Positions 8,030-15,896 are shown, counted from the first letter of the stretch. The stretch: DNA of 32,546 nt from Chthoniobacterales bacterium (GCA_013695925.1 JACCZO010000029.1:1-32546); one strand, 5' to 3'. A program made the numbers and translations. The notes: generated by a model from the sequence alone, not told the origin.

Positions 8030-8086
8030 GTCTCTGTTCAGAGACGGCGGGCAGGATGGCCGCCGGCCAGGACAGGCTGGAAGCCT
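8030..8086. repeat. Array of three small hairpins
   Basis: Three consecutive hairpins fill the gap between the hypothetical gene and the ligase gene: GTCTCTG-TT-CAGAGAC (8030-8045, perfect), GGCGG...CCGCC (8046-8064) and AGGCT-GGA-AGCCT (8074-8086). The last overlaps the stop codon of the upstream gene. The GGA triloop is also used in a hairpin of the element at 6824-6971, which hints at related origin. Confidence 0.65.
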
Positions 8087-8696
8087 ATTTTCCGTAGCGG
8101 CGTGGTGTTAGTTTCGGTGGTCGCTTTCCTTTTCGCACCGCGCCCTGCACCGGGATGTAGGCAAGTTCGGCCCGATCGACCGCGCAACGCAGGAGCAATC
8201 CGCCGCGGCTCATGTCGCCGCGCCCCACGAAGTCAGCCGGGAAGCGCAATCGCTCCCGCAGAATTTCCAGCATGATGCTGACGTATTTCCCGGTCGCGAT
8301 GCTGCCCAAGAGCACGACCTCGCATTGCGGCGTCATCTGCCTGACGAGGCGGCGCAGATCGCGCTCGAGGGGGCGGCGATAGCGCGGATCGTCGGCCGCG
8401 ATATCGACTTCGGCAAACTCGCGCAGGTCGGCCAGCGTAACCCCGGTCGCCGCCGGGATCAGACCGCGGGTGGGAGTAATGACCAGAACGCGCGAGAAAT
8501 CGGGAGCGAAAGCGTTGGCGTAGGCCAGCTTCCCACGAAAATAAAGTCCGCTCAGGAAAGTGAAGACCTCGCCTAACGAGACCGGCTCCCCGCCGCGGAG
8601 GCGTTGCGCGAGGGCGAACTGCGCACGCTCGCTTAGGAGCATCTGGGCGCGGCGGCCGCCTGCGTAGGCCGGCGAAAGGAGAAAGGTGCGAGTCAT
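8085..8696 (-). CDS. Conserved hypothetical protein upstream of DNA ligase
   Basis: The 203-residue soluble protein starts with a pattern reading MTRTFLLSPAYAGGRRAQML and continues through SFLSGLYFRGKLAYANAF-like text (here with EVFTF) and VLVITPTRG. I do not recognise a named family. It has no signal peptide or membrane segment, and a basic C-terminus (KRPPKLTPRRYGK). The ATG at 8696 is preferred over a TTG two codons upstream. The same strand and close spacing to the ligase suggest co-transcription and a possible nucleic-acid role, but this is inference from position and charge only. GCCTAACG lies at 8571. Confidence 0.75.
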   Translation of the reverse strand: MTRTFLLSPAYAGGRRAQMLLSERAQFALAQRLRGGEPVSLGEVFTFLSGLYFRGKLAYANAFAPDFSRVLVITPTRGLIPAATGVTLADLREFAEVDIAADDPRYRRPLERDLRRLVRQMTPQCEVVLLGSIATGKYVSIMLEILRERLRFPADFVGRGDMSRGGLLLRCAVDRAELAYIPVQGAVRKGKRPPKLTPRRYGK

Positions 8697-8704
8697 GGGC
8701 AAGA

Positions 8705-8773
8705 GTTGTAGCGTCCGCTGTCCTCAGCGGAGAGGTTCGGTTCCTTTGCGCTGCGGATCGCGCACGCTACAAC
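8705..8773. repeat. Short palindromic element with GTTGTAGCGT ends
   Basis: GTTGTAGCGT (8705-8714) and its exact complement ACGCTACAAC (8764-8773) bound a 69-bp segment that contains the CCGCTGTCCTCAGCGG hairpin (8716-8731). It fills the divergent gap between the hypothetical gene and the kinase gene and ends one base before the kinase ATG, so it must carry or displace the kinase promoter and ribosome binding site. Confidence 0.75.
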
Positions 8774-8774
8774 G

Positions 8775-9998
8775 ATGAAATCGGGATTCCTCGAAAAACT
8801 GATCGAACGCCTGGGCCGGGTTGGCCCGGAGGAGGTGCAGAATTATCTCCTCCGCCTCGCCCAGGAGAAAGGTTTTCTCGAGACGGTCTTCAATTCGATC
8901 CAGGAAGGGATCATCGTGACCGACGCGAGGGGCCGCATCTCCTACCTGAATCACGCAGCCTGCGACCTCTTCGGGCTCGACGGCGAGAAAGCGGTCGGCA
9001 AACCGCTCGAGGAACAGGTGCGCGGACTCGATTGGCAGGCCCTCTCGCAATCGGACACCGCCCTCAGCCGGGACATGGAAATTTTTTATCCGGCGAACCG
9101 CTTTATTAATTTCTACGTCGTGCCGCTCATGATCGAGCGCCGCGTGCCTAACGAGCGCGTTGTAGCCGGGATCGCCGATCCCGGCCACAGCCTATCGGAG
9201 GCGGTGGGGCACGCCATGATCCTGCGCGACATCACCAGAGACCGGCGCTCGACCCAGCAGACGATCGAATCGGAGCGCCTCTCCGCGCTCACCCTGCTCG
9301 CCGCCGGGGTCGCGCATGAAATCGGCAACCCGCTCAATTCGCTCCACATCCATCTCCAGTTGATGGAGCGGAAAGTGAAGAAGCTGCGCGCGGCCGAGGA
9401 CCGGCGCGAACTGCAGGAATCGATCGACATCGCGCGCTCCGAGATCGATCGGCTCGACTCGATCGTGACCCAGTTTCTGCGGGCTATCCGTCCCTCCAAG
9501 CCGCACCTGCAGCCGGAGAACGTGAACGTGATCGTGCAGGAAGCGGTCCGTTTTTTTCAGCCCGAAATCACGGACCGCGACATCGTGGTCGAGACGGAAC
9601 TGCGCTCCGATCTGCCGGTGCTGGAGCTGGATCGCGACCAGCTCAAGCAGGCGTTCTATAACGCGATCAAGAACAGCTTTGAAGCGATGAAGCGCCGCGG
9701 GATTTTGCGGATCCGAACCGATCGCGACGAGACGCACGTGAAGATCAGCTTTACCGACACGGGCGGCGGGATTTCGGCGGAAAACCTGGGCCGGGTCTTC
9801 GAGCCTTACTTTACAACCAAAACCGGCGGCTCGGGCCTTGGTCTGCTAATCGTTAGGCGAATCGTGCGCGAGCATGGGGGCGAACTGGCGATCGAAAGCA
9901 GCCAAGGGAAGGGACTAACGTTGACGATTCGCCTGCCGTTTTTGGATCGCCGGGTGCGGATGCTGCCGGATAAGGAAAGGATGAAGGATGAAGGATGA
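8775..9998 (+). CDS. PAS-domain sensor histidine kinase, NtrB-like
   Basis: The 407-residue cytoplasmic protein has a PAS domain (about 33-155), an H-box AGVAHEIGNPLNSLHIHLQL with phospho-accepting His181, an N-box FYNAIKNS (about 294-301), a G1 box DTGGGI, an F-box FEPYFTTK and a G2 box GGSGLGL. There is no transmembrane segment, so it senses an internal signal, as NtrB-type kinases do. The sigma-54 activator at 10400 is the obvious partner, although a repeat-borne gene now separates them. The last residues (KERMKDEG) and stop are encoded by the left arm of the GGATGAA repeat, so the original C-terminus may have been altered by insertion. Confidence 0.93.
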   Translation: MKSGFLEKLIERLGRVGPEEVQNYLLRLAQEKGFLETVFNSIQEGIIVTDARGRISYLNHAACDLFGLDGEKAVGKPLEEQVRGLDWQALSQSDTALSRDMEIFYPANRFINFYVVPLMIERRVPNERVVAGIADPGHSLSEAVGHAMILRDITRDRRSTQQTIESERLSALTLLAAGVAHEIGNPLNSLHIHLQLMERKVKKLRAAEDRRELQESIDIARSEIDRLDSIVTQFLRAIRPSKPHLQPENVNVIVQEAVRFFQPEITDRDIVVETELRSDLPVLELDRDQLKQAFYNAIKNSFEAMKRRGILRIRTDRDETHVKISFTDTGGGISAENLGRVFEPYFTTKTGGSGLGLLIVRRIVREHGGELAIESSQGKGLTLTIRLPFLDRRVRMLPDKERMKDEG

Positions 9999-10398
9999 AG
10001 GCGGAAAAGAGCTCCGCGATTTGCGCGCCCGGACCAAGGATTTTGCGCTTCGTGTCGTACGGCTTTATCAGGCGCTTCCGAAAGGCGATGGCGTCGCCCA
10101 AGTCTTGGGACGGCAGCTTCTTCGCTCCGGCACTTCGGTCGCGGCGCATTACCGCGAGGCGTGCCGGGCAAAATCGAATCCGGACTTCATCAACAAACTC
10201 GAAGGCGGCTTACAGGAGCTCGACGAGACTGATCTGTGGCTCGAATTGCTGGGAGATGCCGGCACACTCAAGTCGTCACGAATTAAACTGCTGCGTGCCG
10301 AAGTCGATGAGCTGATCTCTATTTTTGTAACCATGATTCGGAAGATCAAAAGCCGCGGTTAAATTTTTCATCCTTCATCCTTCATCCTTCATCCTTCC
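9977..10398. mobile_element. GGATGAA inverted-repeat cassette carrying the four-helix-bundle gene
   Basis: The left arm (about 9977-10002) is AAGGATGAAGGATGAAGG and continues in the same unit. The right arm (about 10367-10398) is its complement, four tandem CATCCTT units. The arms enclose exactly one gene, the four-helix-bundle gene. The same arms without a gene lie at 18036-18130. The cassette separates a kinase from its likely response regulator, genes normally adjacent. I infer an inserted unit; no transposase is present. Confidence 0.7.
9988..10362 (+). CDS. Four-helix bundle protein, 23S rRNA IVP/Avd-like family
   Basis: The 124-residue protein fits the four helix bundle family first found in intervening sequences of 23S rRNA genes and related to the Avd protein of diversity-generating retroelements. 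Family marks are LRDLRARTKDFALRVVRLY near the start, QLLRSGTSVAAHYREACRAK in the middle and KLEGGLQELDETDLWLELL after it. The start codon lies inside the left GGATGAA repeat arm and overlaps the kinase gene by 11 bases. There is no rRNA here, so this is a stand-alone copy. Function is unknown; the family is basic and helical and may bind nucleic acid. No reverse transcriptase is nearby. Confidence 0.9.
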   Translation: MKDEGGKELRDLRARTKDFALRVVRLYQALPKGDGVAQVLGRQLLRSGTSVAAHYREACRAKSNPDFINKLEGGLQELDETDLWLELLGDAGTLKSSRIKLLRAEVDELISIFVTMIRKIKSRG

Positions 10399-10399
10399 A

Positions 10400-11806
10400 A
10401 TGCAGCCGACCGTTCTCATCGTCGATGACGAGAAGCATACTCGTGACGGGTTGCGCACGTTGCTGGGCGACAACTACGACACTTATGTCGCGGCCGACGC
10501 GACCAGTGCGCTGGACGTTTTGCAGCGCGACCAGATCGACGTCCTCCTGACCGATCTGCGCCTCGGCGGGGACGACGGCATGCAGTTGATCGAGCGCGCG
10601 CTCAAGCTGCCGCATCCGCCGGTCTGCATCATGATGACGGCCTACGGTTCGGTCGATACCGCGGTCGAAGCGATGAAACGCGGTGCCTACGATTTCGTGA
10701 CCAAGCCGCTCAATCTCGACAAGGTCGAGCTGTTGATCGCGCGCGCGCTCGGGAGCCGGCGACTGGAGCAGGAAAATCGTTCCCTGCGCAAACAGGTGGA
10801 CGAGCGCTTCGGGCTGGAAAATATCCTCGGCGAATCGGTCGCGCTCCGCGAAGTGCTCGACACCATTCGGCAGGTTGCGCCTTCTTCGGCCAACATCCTG
10901 ATCGAGGGCGAGAGCGGTACGGGCAAGGAACTGGCGGCGCACGCGATCCACAACCTGAGCCGGCGGCACAAGGGGAAGTTCGTGACCGTGCATTGCGCGG
11001 CGCTTTCACCGCAGCTGCTCGAGAGTGAATTATTCGGCCACGAGCGCGGCGCGTTTACCGGCGCGCACGAACGCCGCATCGGGCGTTTCGAGCAGGCTAA
11101 CGGCGGCACGATTTTCCTCGACGAAATCGGCGAGATCGACGCCACCACCCAGATCAAACTCCTCCGCGTGATGAGCGAAGAGCGCGCCTTCGAGCGGGTC
11201 GGCGGGACCCAGACTTTGCACGCTGATGTGCGGCTGATCGCGGCGACGAACAAGAATCTCGAGACGCTGGTGAGCGAAGGAAAATTTCGCGACGATCTCT
11301 ACTTCCGTCTCAACGTGGTCAAGATCACGATGCCGCCCTTGCGCGAACGGAAGGAAGATATTCCGCTTCTGGTTCGCGCCTTTTTGCGGCATTTCTGCAA
11401 GGCGAATGAAAGGCCGCTCCTCGATCTCACCGCCGACGCCATGAACACGTTGCTCGCCTATGACTGGCCGGGAAATGTGCGCGAGCTCCGCACCTCGATC
11501 GAGCATGGCGTGGTCATGGCGACGGGCGCCAAAGTGACCTTGCGCGATCTACCGGCCGCAGTCCGGAAAGCCGCCCCCGCGCCGGGCGCGCGCGCTCATA
11601 CCTTCGACGAAACGGCCAGCCCGCTGGACCTGCACGCGACGGAACGGCGCCTGATCGCGCAGGCGCTGGCGGCGACGAAAGGTAATATCACCAAGGCGGC
11701 GAAAAAGCTGGGCATCAGCCGGCGTACGCTGCATCGGAAGTTGAAGGAAGAGAACGCAAAATCCGAAATCCGAATCTCGAAATCCGAAGGAAATTCGAAT
11801 GGCTGA
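10400..11806 (+). CDS. Sigma-54-dependent response regulator, NtrC family
   Basis: The 468-residue protein has three domains. The receiver (1-118) has acidic D9/D10, phospho-acceptor Asp52 and Lys102. The AAA+ domain (about 140-375) has Walker A GESGTGKE (170-177), the sigma-54 contact loop GAFTGA (217-222) and Walker B TIFLDE (237-242). A Fis-type helix-turn-helix follows near 430-455 (KAAKKLGISRRTLHRKL). It should activate sigma-54 promoters when phosphorylated, most likely by the kinase at 8775. The start lies two bases after the repeat arm, so no native leader remains. The last residues (about SEIRISKSEGNSNG) are encoded by the arm of another repeat (11757-11931). Confidence 0.95.
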   Translation: MQPTVLIVDDEKHTRDGLRTLLGDNYDTYVAADATSALDVLQRDQIDVLLTDLRLGGDDGMQLIERALKLPHPPVCIMMTAYGSVDTAVEAMKRGAYDFVTKPLNLDKVELLIARALGSRRLEQENRSLRKQVDERFGLENILGESVALREVLDTIRQVAPSSANILIEGESGTGKELAAHAIHNLSRRHKGKFVTVHCAALSPQLLESELFGHERGAFTGAHERRIGRFEQANGGTIFLDEIGEIDATTQIKLLRVMSEERAFERVGGTQTLHADVRLIAATNKNLETLVSEGKFRDDLYFRLNVVKITMPPLRERKEDIPLLVRAFLRHFCKANERPLLDLTADAMNTLLAYDWPGNVRELRTSIEHGVVMATGAKVTLRDLPAAVRKAAPAPGARAHTFDETASPLDLHATERRLIAQALAATKGNITKAAKKLGISRRTLHRKLKEENAKSEIRISKSEGNSNG

Positions 11807-11931
11807 AATTCAAAATTCAAAAGCACGCCGCACAGCGTCATGCGAGAATCGCCGCCGAATTCTTCGTTTTGGATTCAAAGTTTTGGATTTCGGACTCCTT
11901 TTGGATTTCGATATTCGAAATTCGGATTTTC
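11757..11931. repeat. Long-arm hairpin repeat, CGAAATC type
   Basis: The left arm, starting AAAATCCGAAATCCGAAT (about 11759), pairs with a right arm ending at 11931 that reads AAAATCCGAATTTCGAAT on the other strand; the match runs on for about 37 bases with few mismatches. Arms are AT-richer than their surroundings and made of a 7-base unit. It spans the end of the NtrC-type gene and the gap to the glycosyltransferase gene. Confidence 0.8.
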
Positions 11932-11937
11932 TCCACC

Positions 11938-13671
11938 ATGCCCGGTAGCGCAGAGGCGGTCCAACACCTCATCCACGCCCTCGAAACTGGGGGCGCGGCG
12001 GTCTGGATCCGGCGCGCGCTCGGGCTCGCGCTGGTCGCCGGCCTGGCCACTTTTTTTTTCCTGCATGAGTTTCAAGGACTGGCCGCGCCAGAGGCGATGG
12101 ACCAGGCGCAGATCGGCCGCGAGATGCTGCACGGGCGTCTTTGGAAAACGAAGGTGGCGCGCCCGCTCGCAGTCGGCCAACTGAAACGCCATGGCAAGGA
12201 TGTGGCCGCGAAAATCTGGACGGACACCTATAACGCGCCACTCCCGCCGTTGGTGGATGCGATCGCGCTTCTGCCGGTGAGGTCTCATCTTGGGGTCGGA
12301 CGGGACGCCATTTACGTAGGAGACAAGATGATCGCCCTGATGTCGATGGGTCTCTTCGTGGGTTCGGTGGTGGTGCTCTTCTTCGTCGCGCGCCGGCTTT
12401 TCGACCAGCGGCTGGCTTTGTTCGCCTCCACGATGGTTTTAATCGGCGATATCTTTTGGCGCTATTCACTCTCCGGTTTGCCCCAGATGCTGCTCCTCCT
12501 TTTTTTTAATCTGACGCTTTACGCGCTGGTGCGGGCGATCGAGGCGCAGGCGGAGGAAAAACCGGCCTTCCGCTGGCTCGGAGCGGCGGGCGCGGGTTTT
12601 GGGTTGCTCGCCCTGACGCATGCCCTAACGATCTGGATTTTCCTGGCCGCGCTCGTGTTTACGCTCGTGCATTTCCGGGCGCGTCTCCGATCCGCCGCCT
12701 GGCTGGTGGGCCCGGTGGTCCTGCTCTATGCGCCCTGGATGTTGCGGAATTATCTGGTTTGCGGCCATCCCGCCGGGATCGCGTTCTATGCGCTTTTCGG
12801 CCAGCTCGGGGCGAGCGAAGCGGGCCAGATGCGCAACCTCGCGTTCAACTGGCAGAGCGTGAGTGCCGCCCTCGTGCGGGCCAAGATCAACGACAATCTC
12901 TTCGGACAGACGGGAGAAATTTTCCGCTATTTTGGCTGGAGCGTGGTCGCGTTGGTTTTTTTCCCGGCGGTGCTGCACCCTTTCCGGCAGGCCGCGACCG
13001 CCTCGACCCGCTGGCTCATTCTCGCGCTCTGGATCGGCGCTTTTTTCGGAATGTTGCTTTACGGCATCCAGGAAGAACTGGGCGTTGCGGCCAATCAATT
13101 GCATCTTCTTTTTATTCCGATCATGACTTGCTTTGGGCTCGCTTTTCTCCTCGTGCAATGGAACAGGCTCGAGATCGGCGGCCGTCTCGCGCGGCTCGGG
13201 TTTCTGTCGCTGCTTTTTGCCTTCTGCGCCTGGCCGATGATTTCCAATCTGACGCTCTCGGGGGCAAAACCGACGGTGCATTGGCCGCCCTACGCGCCGC
13301 CTTTTATCTCCGTGATCAACACCTGGATGGCACCCAATGAAATCGTCGCCACGGACATGCCCGCGGCGGTCGCGTGGTACGCCGACCGGCGCGCGGTCTG
13401 GCTTCCGACGAGCGTCGCTCTTTACAATGAGTTAAATGATTACAACGCGCTGGGCGGCCCGATCAATGGGATGTATCTGACCCCGGTGAGCGGGAGCGGG
13501 AACACTTTGCACGACATCACCAAAGGGGAATACAAGGATTGGGCTGCGGTCATTCTGCGCACGATCGATTTGAAGACGTTTGCCCTGAAGTGGGGCACGC
13601 TCCTCGGACCCGACGGCGAGTGTGTCTTTTTCAGCGACTACGACCGGGAGAAAGCGAGCGCTGGGAAATGA
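11938..13671 (+). CDS. GT-C membrane glycosyltransferase, PMT/ArnT-like
   Basis: The 577-residue protein has about ten or more hydrophobic segments from residue 20 to 450 and a hydrophilic C-terminal domain. The first loop has the pattern MDQAQIGREML, which corresponds to the acidic DE-x-x-Y-A-x-x-A-x-E-M-L region of GT39/GT83 enzymes that transfer sugars from polyprenyl phosphate donors. I infer transfer of a sugar to an envelope acceptor; the acceptor cannot be told. ATG 11938 is chosen because upstream in-frame codons lie in the CGAAATC repeat. Its stop overlaps the glmM start (ATGA), so the two are probably translationally coupled, which would tie it to cell-envelope sugar metabolism. Confidence 0.85.
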   Translation: MPGSAEAVQHLIHALETGGAAVWIRRALGLALVAGLATFFFLHEFQGLAAPEAMDQAQIGREMLHGRLWKTKVARPLAVGQLKRHGKDVAAKIWTDTYNAPLPPLVDAIALLPVRSHLGVGRDAIYVGDKMIALMSMGLFVGSVVVLFFVARRLFDQRLALFASTMVLIGDIFWRYSLSGLPQMLLLLFFNLTLYALVRAIEAQAEEKPAFRWLGAAGAGFGLLALTHALTIWIFLAALVFTLVHFRARLRSAAWLVGPVVLLYAPWMLRNYLVCGHPAGIAFYALFGQLGASEAGQMRNLAFNWQSVSAALVRAKINDNLFGQTGEIFRYFGWSVVALVFFPAVLHPFRQAATASTRWLILALWIGAFFGMLLYGIQEELGVAANQLHLLFIPIMTCFGLAFLLVQWNRLEIGGRLARLGFLSLLFAFCAWPMISNLTLSGAKPTVHWPPYAPPFISVINTWMAPNEIVATDMPAAVAWYADRRAVWLPTSVALYNELNDYNALGGPINGMYLTPVSGSGNTLHDITKGEYKDWAAVILRTIDLKTFALKWGTLLGPDGECVFFSDYDREKASAGK

Positions 13672-15098
13672 CCAAAGCGAAGAAAATCTTCGGAACGGAT
13701 GGCGTGCGCGGCGTAGCCAATGTCGAGCCGGTCACAGCGGAGACGGCCCTCAAGCTGGGGCGGGCGGCGGCTCATGTTTTCACGTCGCTCGATCTACAGG
13801 CGCATCCGCCGGGCCTGCGTCCGAAGATTGTCCTCGGCAAAGATACCCGGCTTTCCGGTTATATGCTGGAAAACGCGCTCGTCGCCGGGATCACGTCGTT
13901 GGGTGTGGACGTCTTGTTGATCGGCCCGCTCCCGACGCCGGGGGTGGCCTACATCACCCGCTCGCTGCGCGCCGATGCCGGGATCGTTCTCTCCGCTTCG
14001 CATAATTCGTACGAGGATAACGGGATCAAATTTTTCCGGCACGACGGTTACAAACTGGACGACGAGGTCGAGCGCAAGATCGAGCAGCTCGTCTTCAGCG
14101 GAGAAATCGAATCGGTTCGGCCGACGGCGCAGAAGATCGGGCGCGCGACCCGGATCGACGATGCGCTCGGCCGCTACGTCGAGTTTGCCAAGGCCAGTTT
14201 CCCCCGCGGCATGTCGCTCGAGAAAATGCGTATCGCGGTCGATGTCGCGAATGGCGCCGGCTACAAATCGACCCCCTGCATTTTGCGCGAACTGGGCGCG
14301 GAGCTGACCGTGGCGCACAACCAGCCTAACGGAACAAACATCAACGCCAACTGCGGCAGCACCTATCCGGAAGAAATCCAGCGCCTCGTTAGGCAAAGCG
14401 GCGCTATGATCGGTGTCGCAAACGACGGCGACGCCGATCGCGTGCTCCTCTGCGACGAGCAAGGCGAGCTGGTCGACGGCGACGAAATTCTCGCCATCGC
14501 CTCGGTCGATTTGTTAGCCCGGGGCGAGCTCGCGCAAGAGACGCTTGTGGCCACGATCATGAGCAACTTCGGGCTCGACGAAGCCCTCGCCGCGCATGGC
14601 GGGAAAGTGATCCGGACGAAAGTGGGCGACCGCTACGTGATCGAGGAGATGGTGCGGCAAAACCTGAACCTCGGCGGCGAGCAGAGCGGGCACATGATTT
14701 TTCGCGACTTCACGACCACGGGAGACGGGATTATCAGCGCGCTGCAAATCCTGCGCATCATACAGGCGACGGGCAAGCCGCTGAGCGAATTAAAGAAGTG
14801 CCTGACGAAGTATCCGCAGGCCCAGCGCAACCTGCGGGTGAAGGAAAAACCGCCGCTGGAGGAATTGCCAGAGATCACCAAGCTGGTGAGCGAGGCGGAG
14901 AAAGAACTCGGCGGCCAAGGCCGTGTGCTCCTGCGCTACTCCGGAACGGAACCCAAGATCCGGCTTTTGATTGAGGGACGCGACAGGGCGCAGATTGATC
15001 GCCAGGCGGACCGGATCGCTGGCGCAATTGAGGAGGTTATTGGGATGAATCAGGAAAGCAGGAACGCAGGAAAAGAGTCCGTTCGGCGCAAAGAATGA
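13668..15098 (+). CDS. glmM: Phosphoglucosamine mutase
   Basis: GlmM converts glucosamine-6-phosphate to glucosamine-1-phosphate on the route to UDP-GlcNAc. The 476-residue protein starts KIFGTDGVRG, as the family does. It has the active-site loop VLSASHNSYEDNGIKFF with phospho-Ser111, the metal-binding NDGDADR, the sugar-binding GGEQSGH and the phosphate-binding YSGTEPKIR. It is some 20-30 residues longer than usual because the tail (about NQESRNAGKESVRRKE) is encoded by the left arm of a hairpin repeat (15047-15145). Translation from ATG 13668 overlaps the preceding stop by four bases. Two CGTTAGGC words lie close together (14324 and 14387). Confidence 0.96.
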   Translation: MTKAKKIFGTDGVRGVANVEPVTAETALKLGRAAAHVFTSLDLQAHPPGLRPKIVLGKDTRLSGYMLENALVAGITSLGVDVLLIGPLPTPGVAYITRSLRADAGIVLSASHNSYEDNGIKFFRHDGYKLDDEVERKIEQLVFSGEIESVRPTAQKIGRATRIDDALGRYVEFAKASFPRGMSLEKMRIAVDVANGAGYKSTPCILRELGAELTVAHNQPNGTNINANCGSTYPEEIQRLVRQSGAMIGVANDGDADRVLLCDEQGELVDGDEILAIASVDLLARGELAQETLVATIMSNFGLDEALAAHGGKVIRTKVGDRYVIEEMVRQNLNLGGEQSGHMIFRDFTTTGDGIISALQILRIIQATGKPLSELKKCLTKYPQAQRNLRVKEKPPLEELPEITKLVSEAEKELGGQGRVLLRYSGTEPKIRLLIEGRDRAQIDRQADRIAGAIEEVIGMNQESRNAGKESVRRKE

Positions 15099-15145
15099 CG
15101 GGTTCTTGCCAGTTTCTTTTTCCTGCTTTCCTGCTTTCCTGATTC
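15047..15145. repeat. Long-arm hairpin repeat, AGGAAAGC type, copy 2
   Basis: The left arm GAATCAGGAAAGCAGGAA (15047-15064) has an exact complement at the right end (about 15128-15145). Arms extend further in the same AGGAAAGC unit with mismatches. It encodes the tail of GlmM and fills the gap to scpB. The copy at 4163-4231 has the same arms. Confidence 0.88.
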
Positions 15146-15151
15146 GTACTC

Positions 15152-15802
15152 ATGAATCTCTCGCAAGTCGTCGAAGCACTCCTGATCAGCGCGCAAAAAC
15201 CGCTGACCGCGCGCGAATTGGTCGCCGCGATCAAGGGCGCGGGGGCGGAGGACGAGCTTACGCCTAACGAATTTGCGAAGACGAACGAAGCCGAGGTTTC
15301 GGCCGCGCTCGAGCAATTGAAGATCGAATACATCGAGCAGCAGCGCGCCTTTCAGCTCCTGGAAAAAGCGGAAGGCTGGCAGCTTGCGAGCGCTCCGGAA
15401 TACGCCCGCTGGGTGCGGCAGCTTTTCCCGGCGCCGAAGCCGGCGCGGCTCAGCCCGCCCGCGCTCGAGACGCTCGCGATCATCGCCTACCGGCAGCCAA
15501 TTACGCGCGCCGATGTCGAAGCGGTCCGCGGGGTCGCGATCGAGAGCGTGTTGCAGACTTTGATGGAACGCGGCCTGGTCAAGATCGCTGGCCGCGCGGA
15601 AGTGCCGGGGCGGCCATTGCTCTATGAAACGACCCAGTTTTTTCTCGAGCATTTCGGGCTGCGCAATCTGGATGAGCTGCCTAATTCCGAAGAATTGAAG
15701 CGACGCGAGCTTCCCACCGCGACTCTGGCAGGCGAAGCGAAACCGGTCGCGGAATCTTTGCCTAACGAAAAGGAAGACCAGCCGGCCGAGTCGCCGCGCT
15801 GA
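15152..15802 (+). CDS. scpB: Segregation and condensation protein ScpB
   Basis: ScpB binds ScpA and SMC to form the bacterial condensin. The 216-residue protein has two winged-helix domains: an N-terminal half beginning VVEALLISAQKPLTARELV and a second half containing LSPPALETLAIIAYRQPITRADVEAVRGV, the most conserved segment of the family, then GRPLLYETTQFFLEHFGL. A loose acidic tail follows. The start ATG 15152 lies right after a hairpin repeat, with no recognisable ribosome binding site. No scpA is next to it, which is unusual. Confidence 0.95.
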   Translation: MNLSQVVEALLISAQKPLTARELVAAIKGAGAEDELTPNEFAKTNEAEVSAALEQLKIEYIEQQRAFQLLEKAEGWQLASAPEYARWVRQLFPAPKPARLSPPALETLAIIAYRQPITRADVEAVRGVAIESVLQTLMERGLVKIAGRAEVPGRPLLYETTQFFLEHFGLRNLDELPNSEELKRRELPTATLAGEAKPVAESLPNEKEDQPAESPR

Positions 15803-15896
15803 CCAAGGGCGCTGCCGCCTTTGGCCAAACGCGCGGCCCAGTTGCCGCGTGACATTCCCGGTAATGAGGCGATTCTACCGCCGAAGGAACTTCACG

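Noticed and set aside
11869..11937. N-terminal extension of the glycosyltransferase (starting MDSKFWISDSFW)
   Set aside because: These codons are the arm of the CGAAATC repeat; the protein proper starts at ATG 11938.
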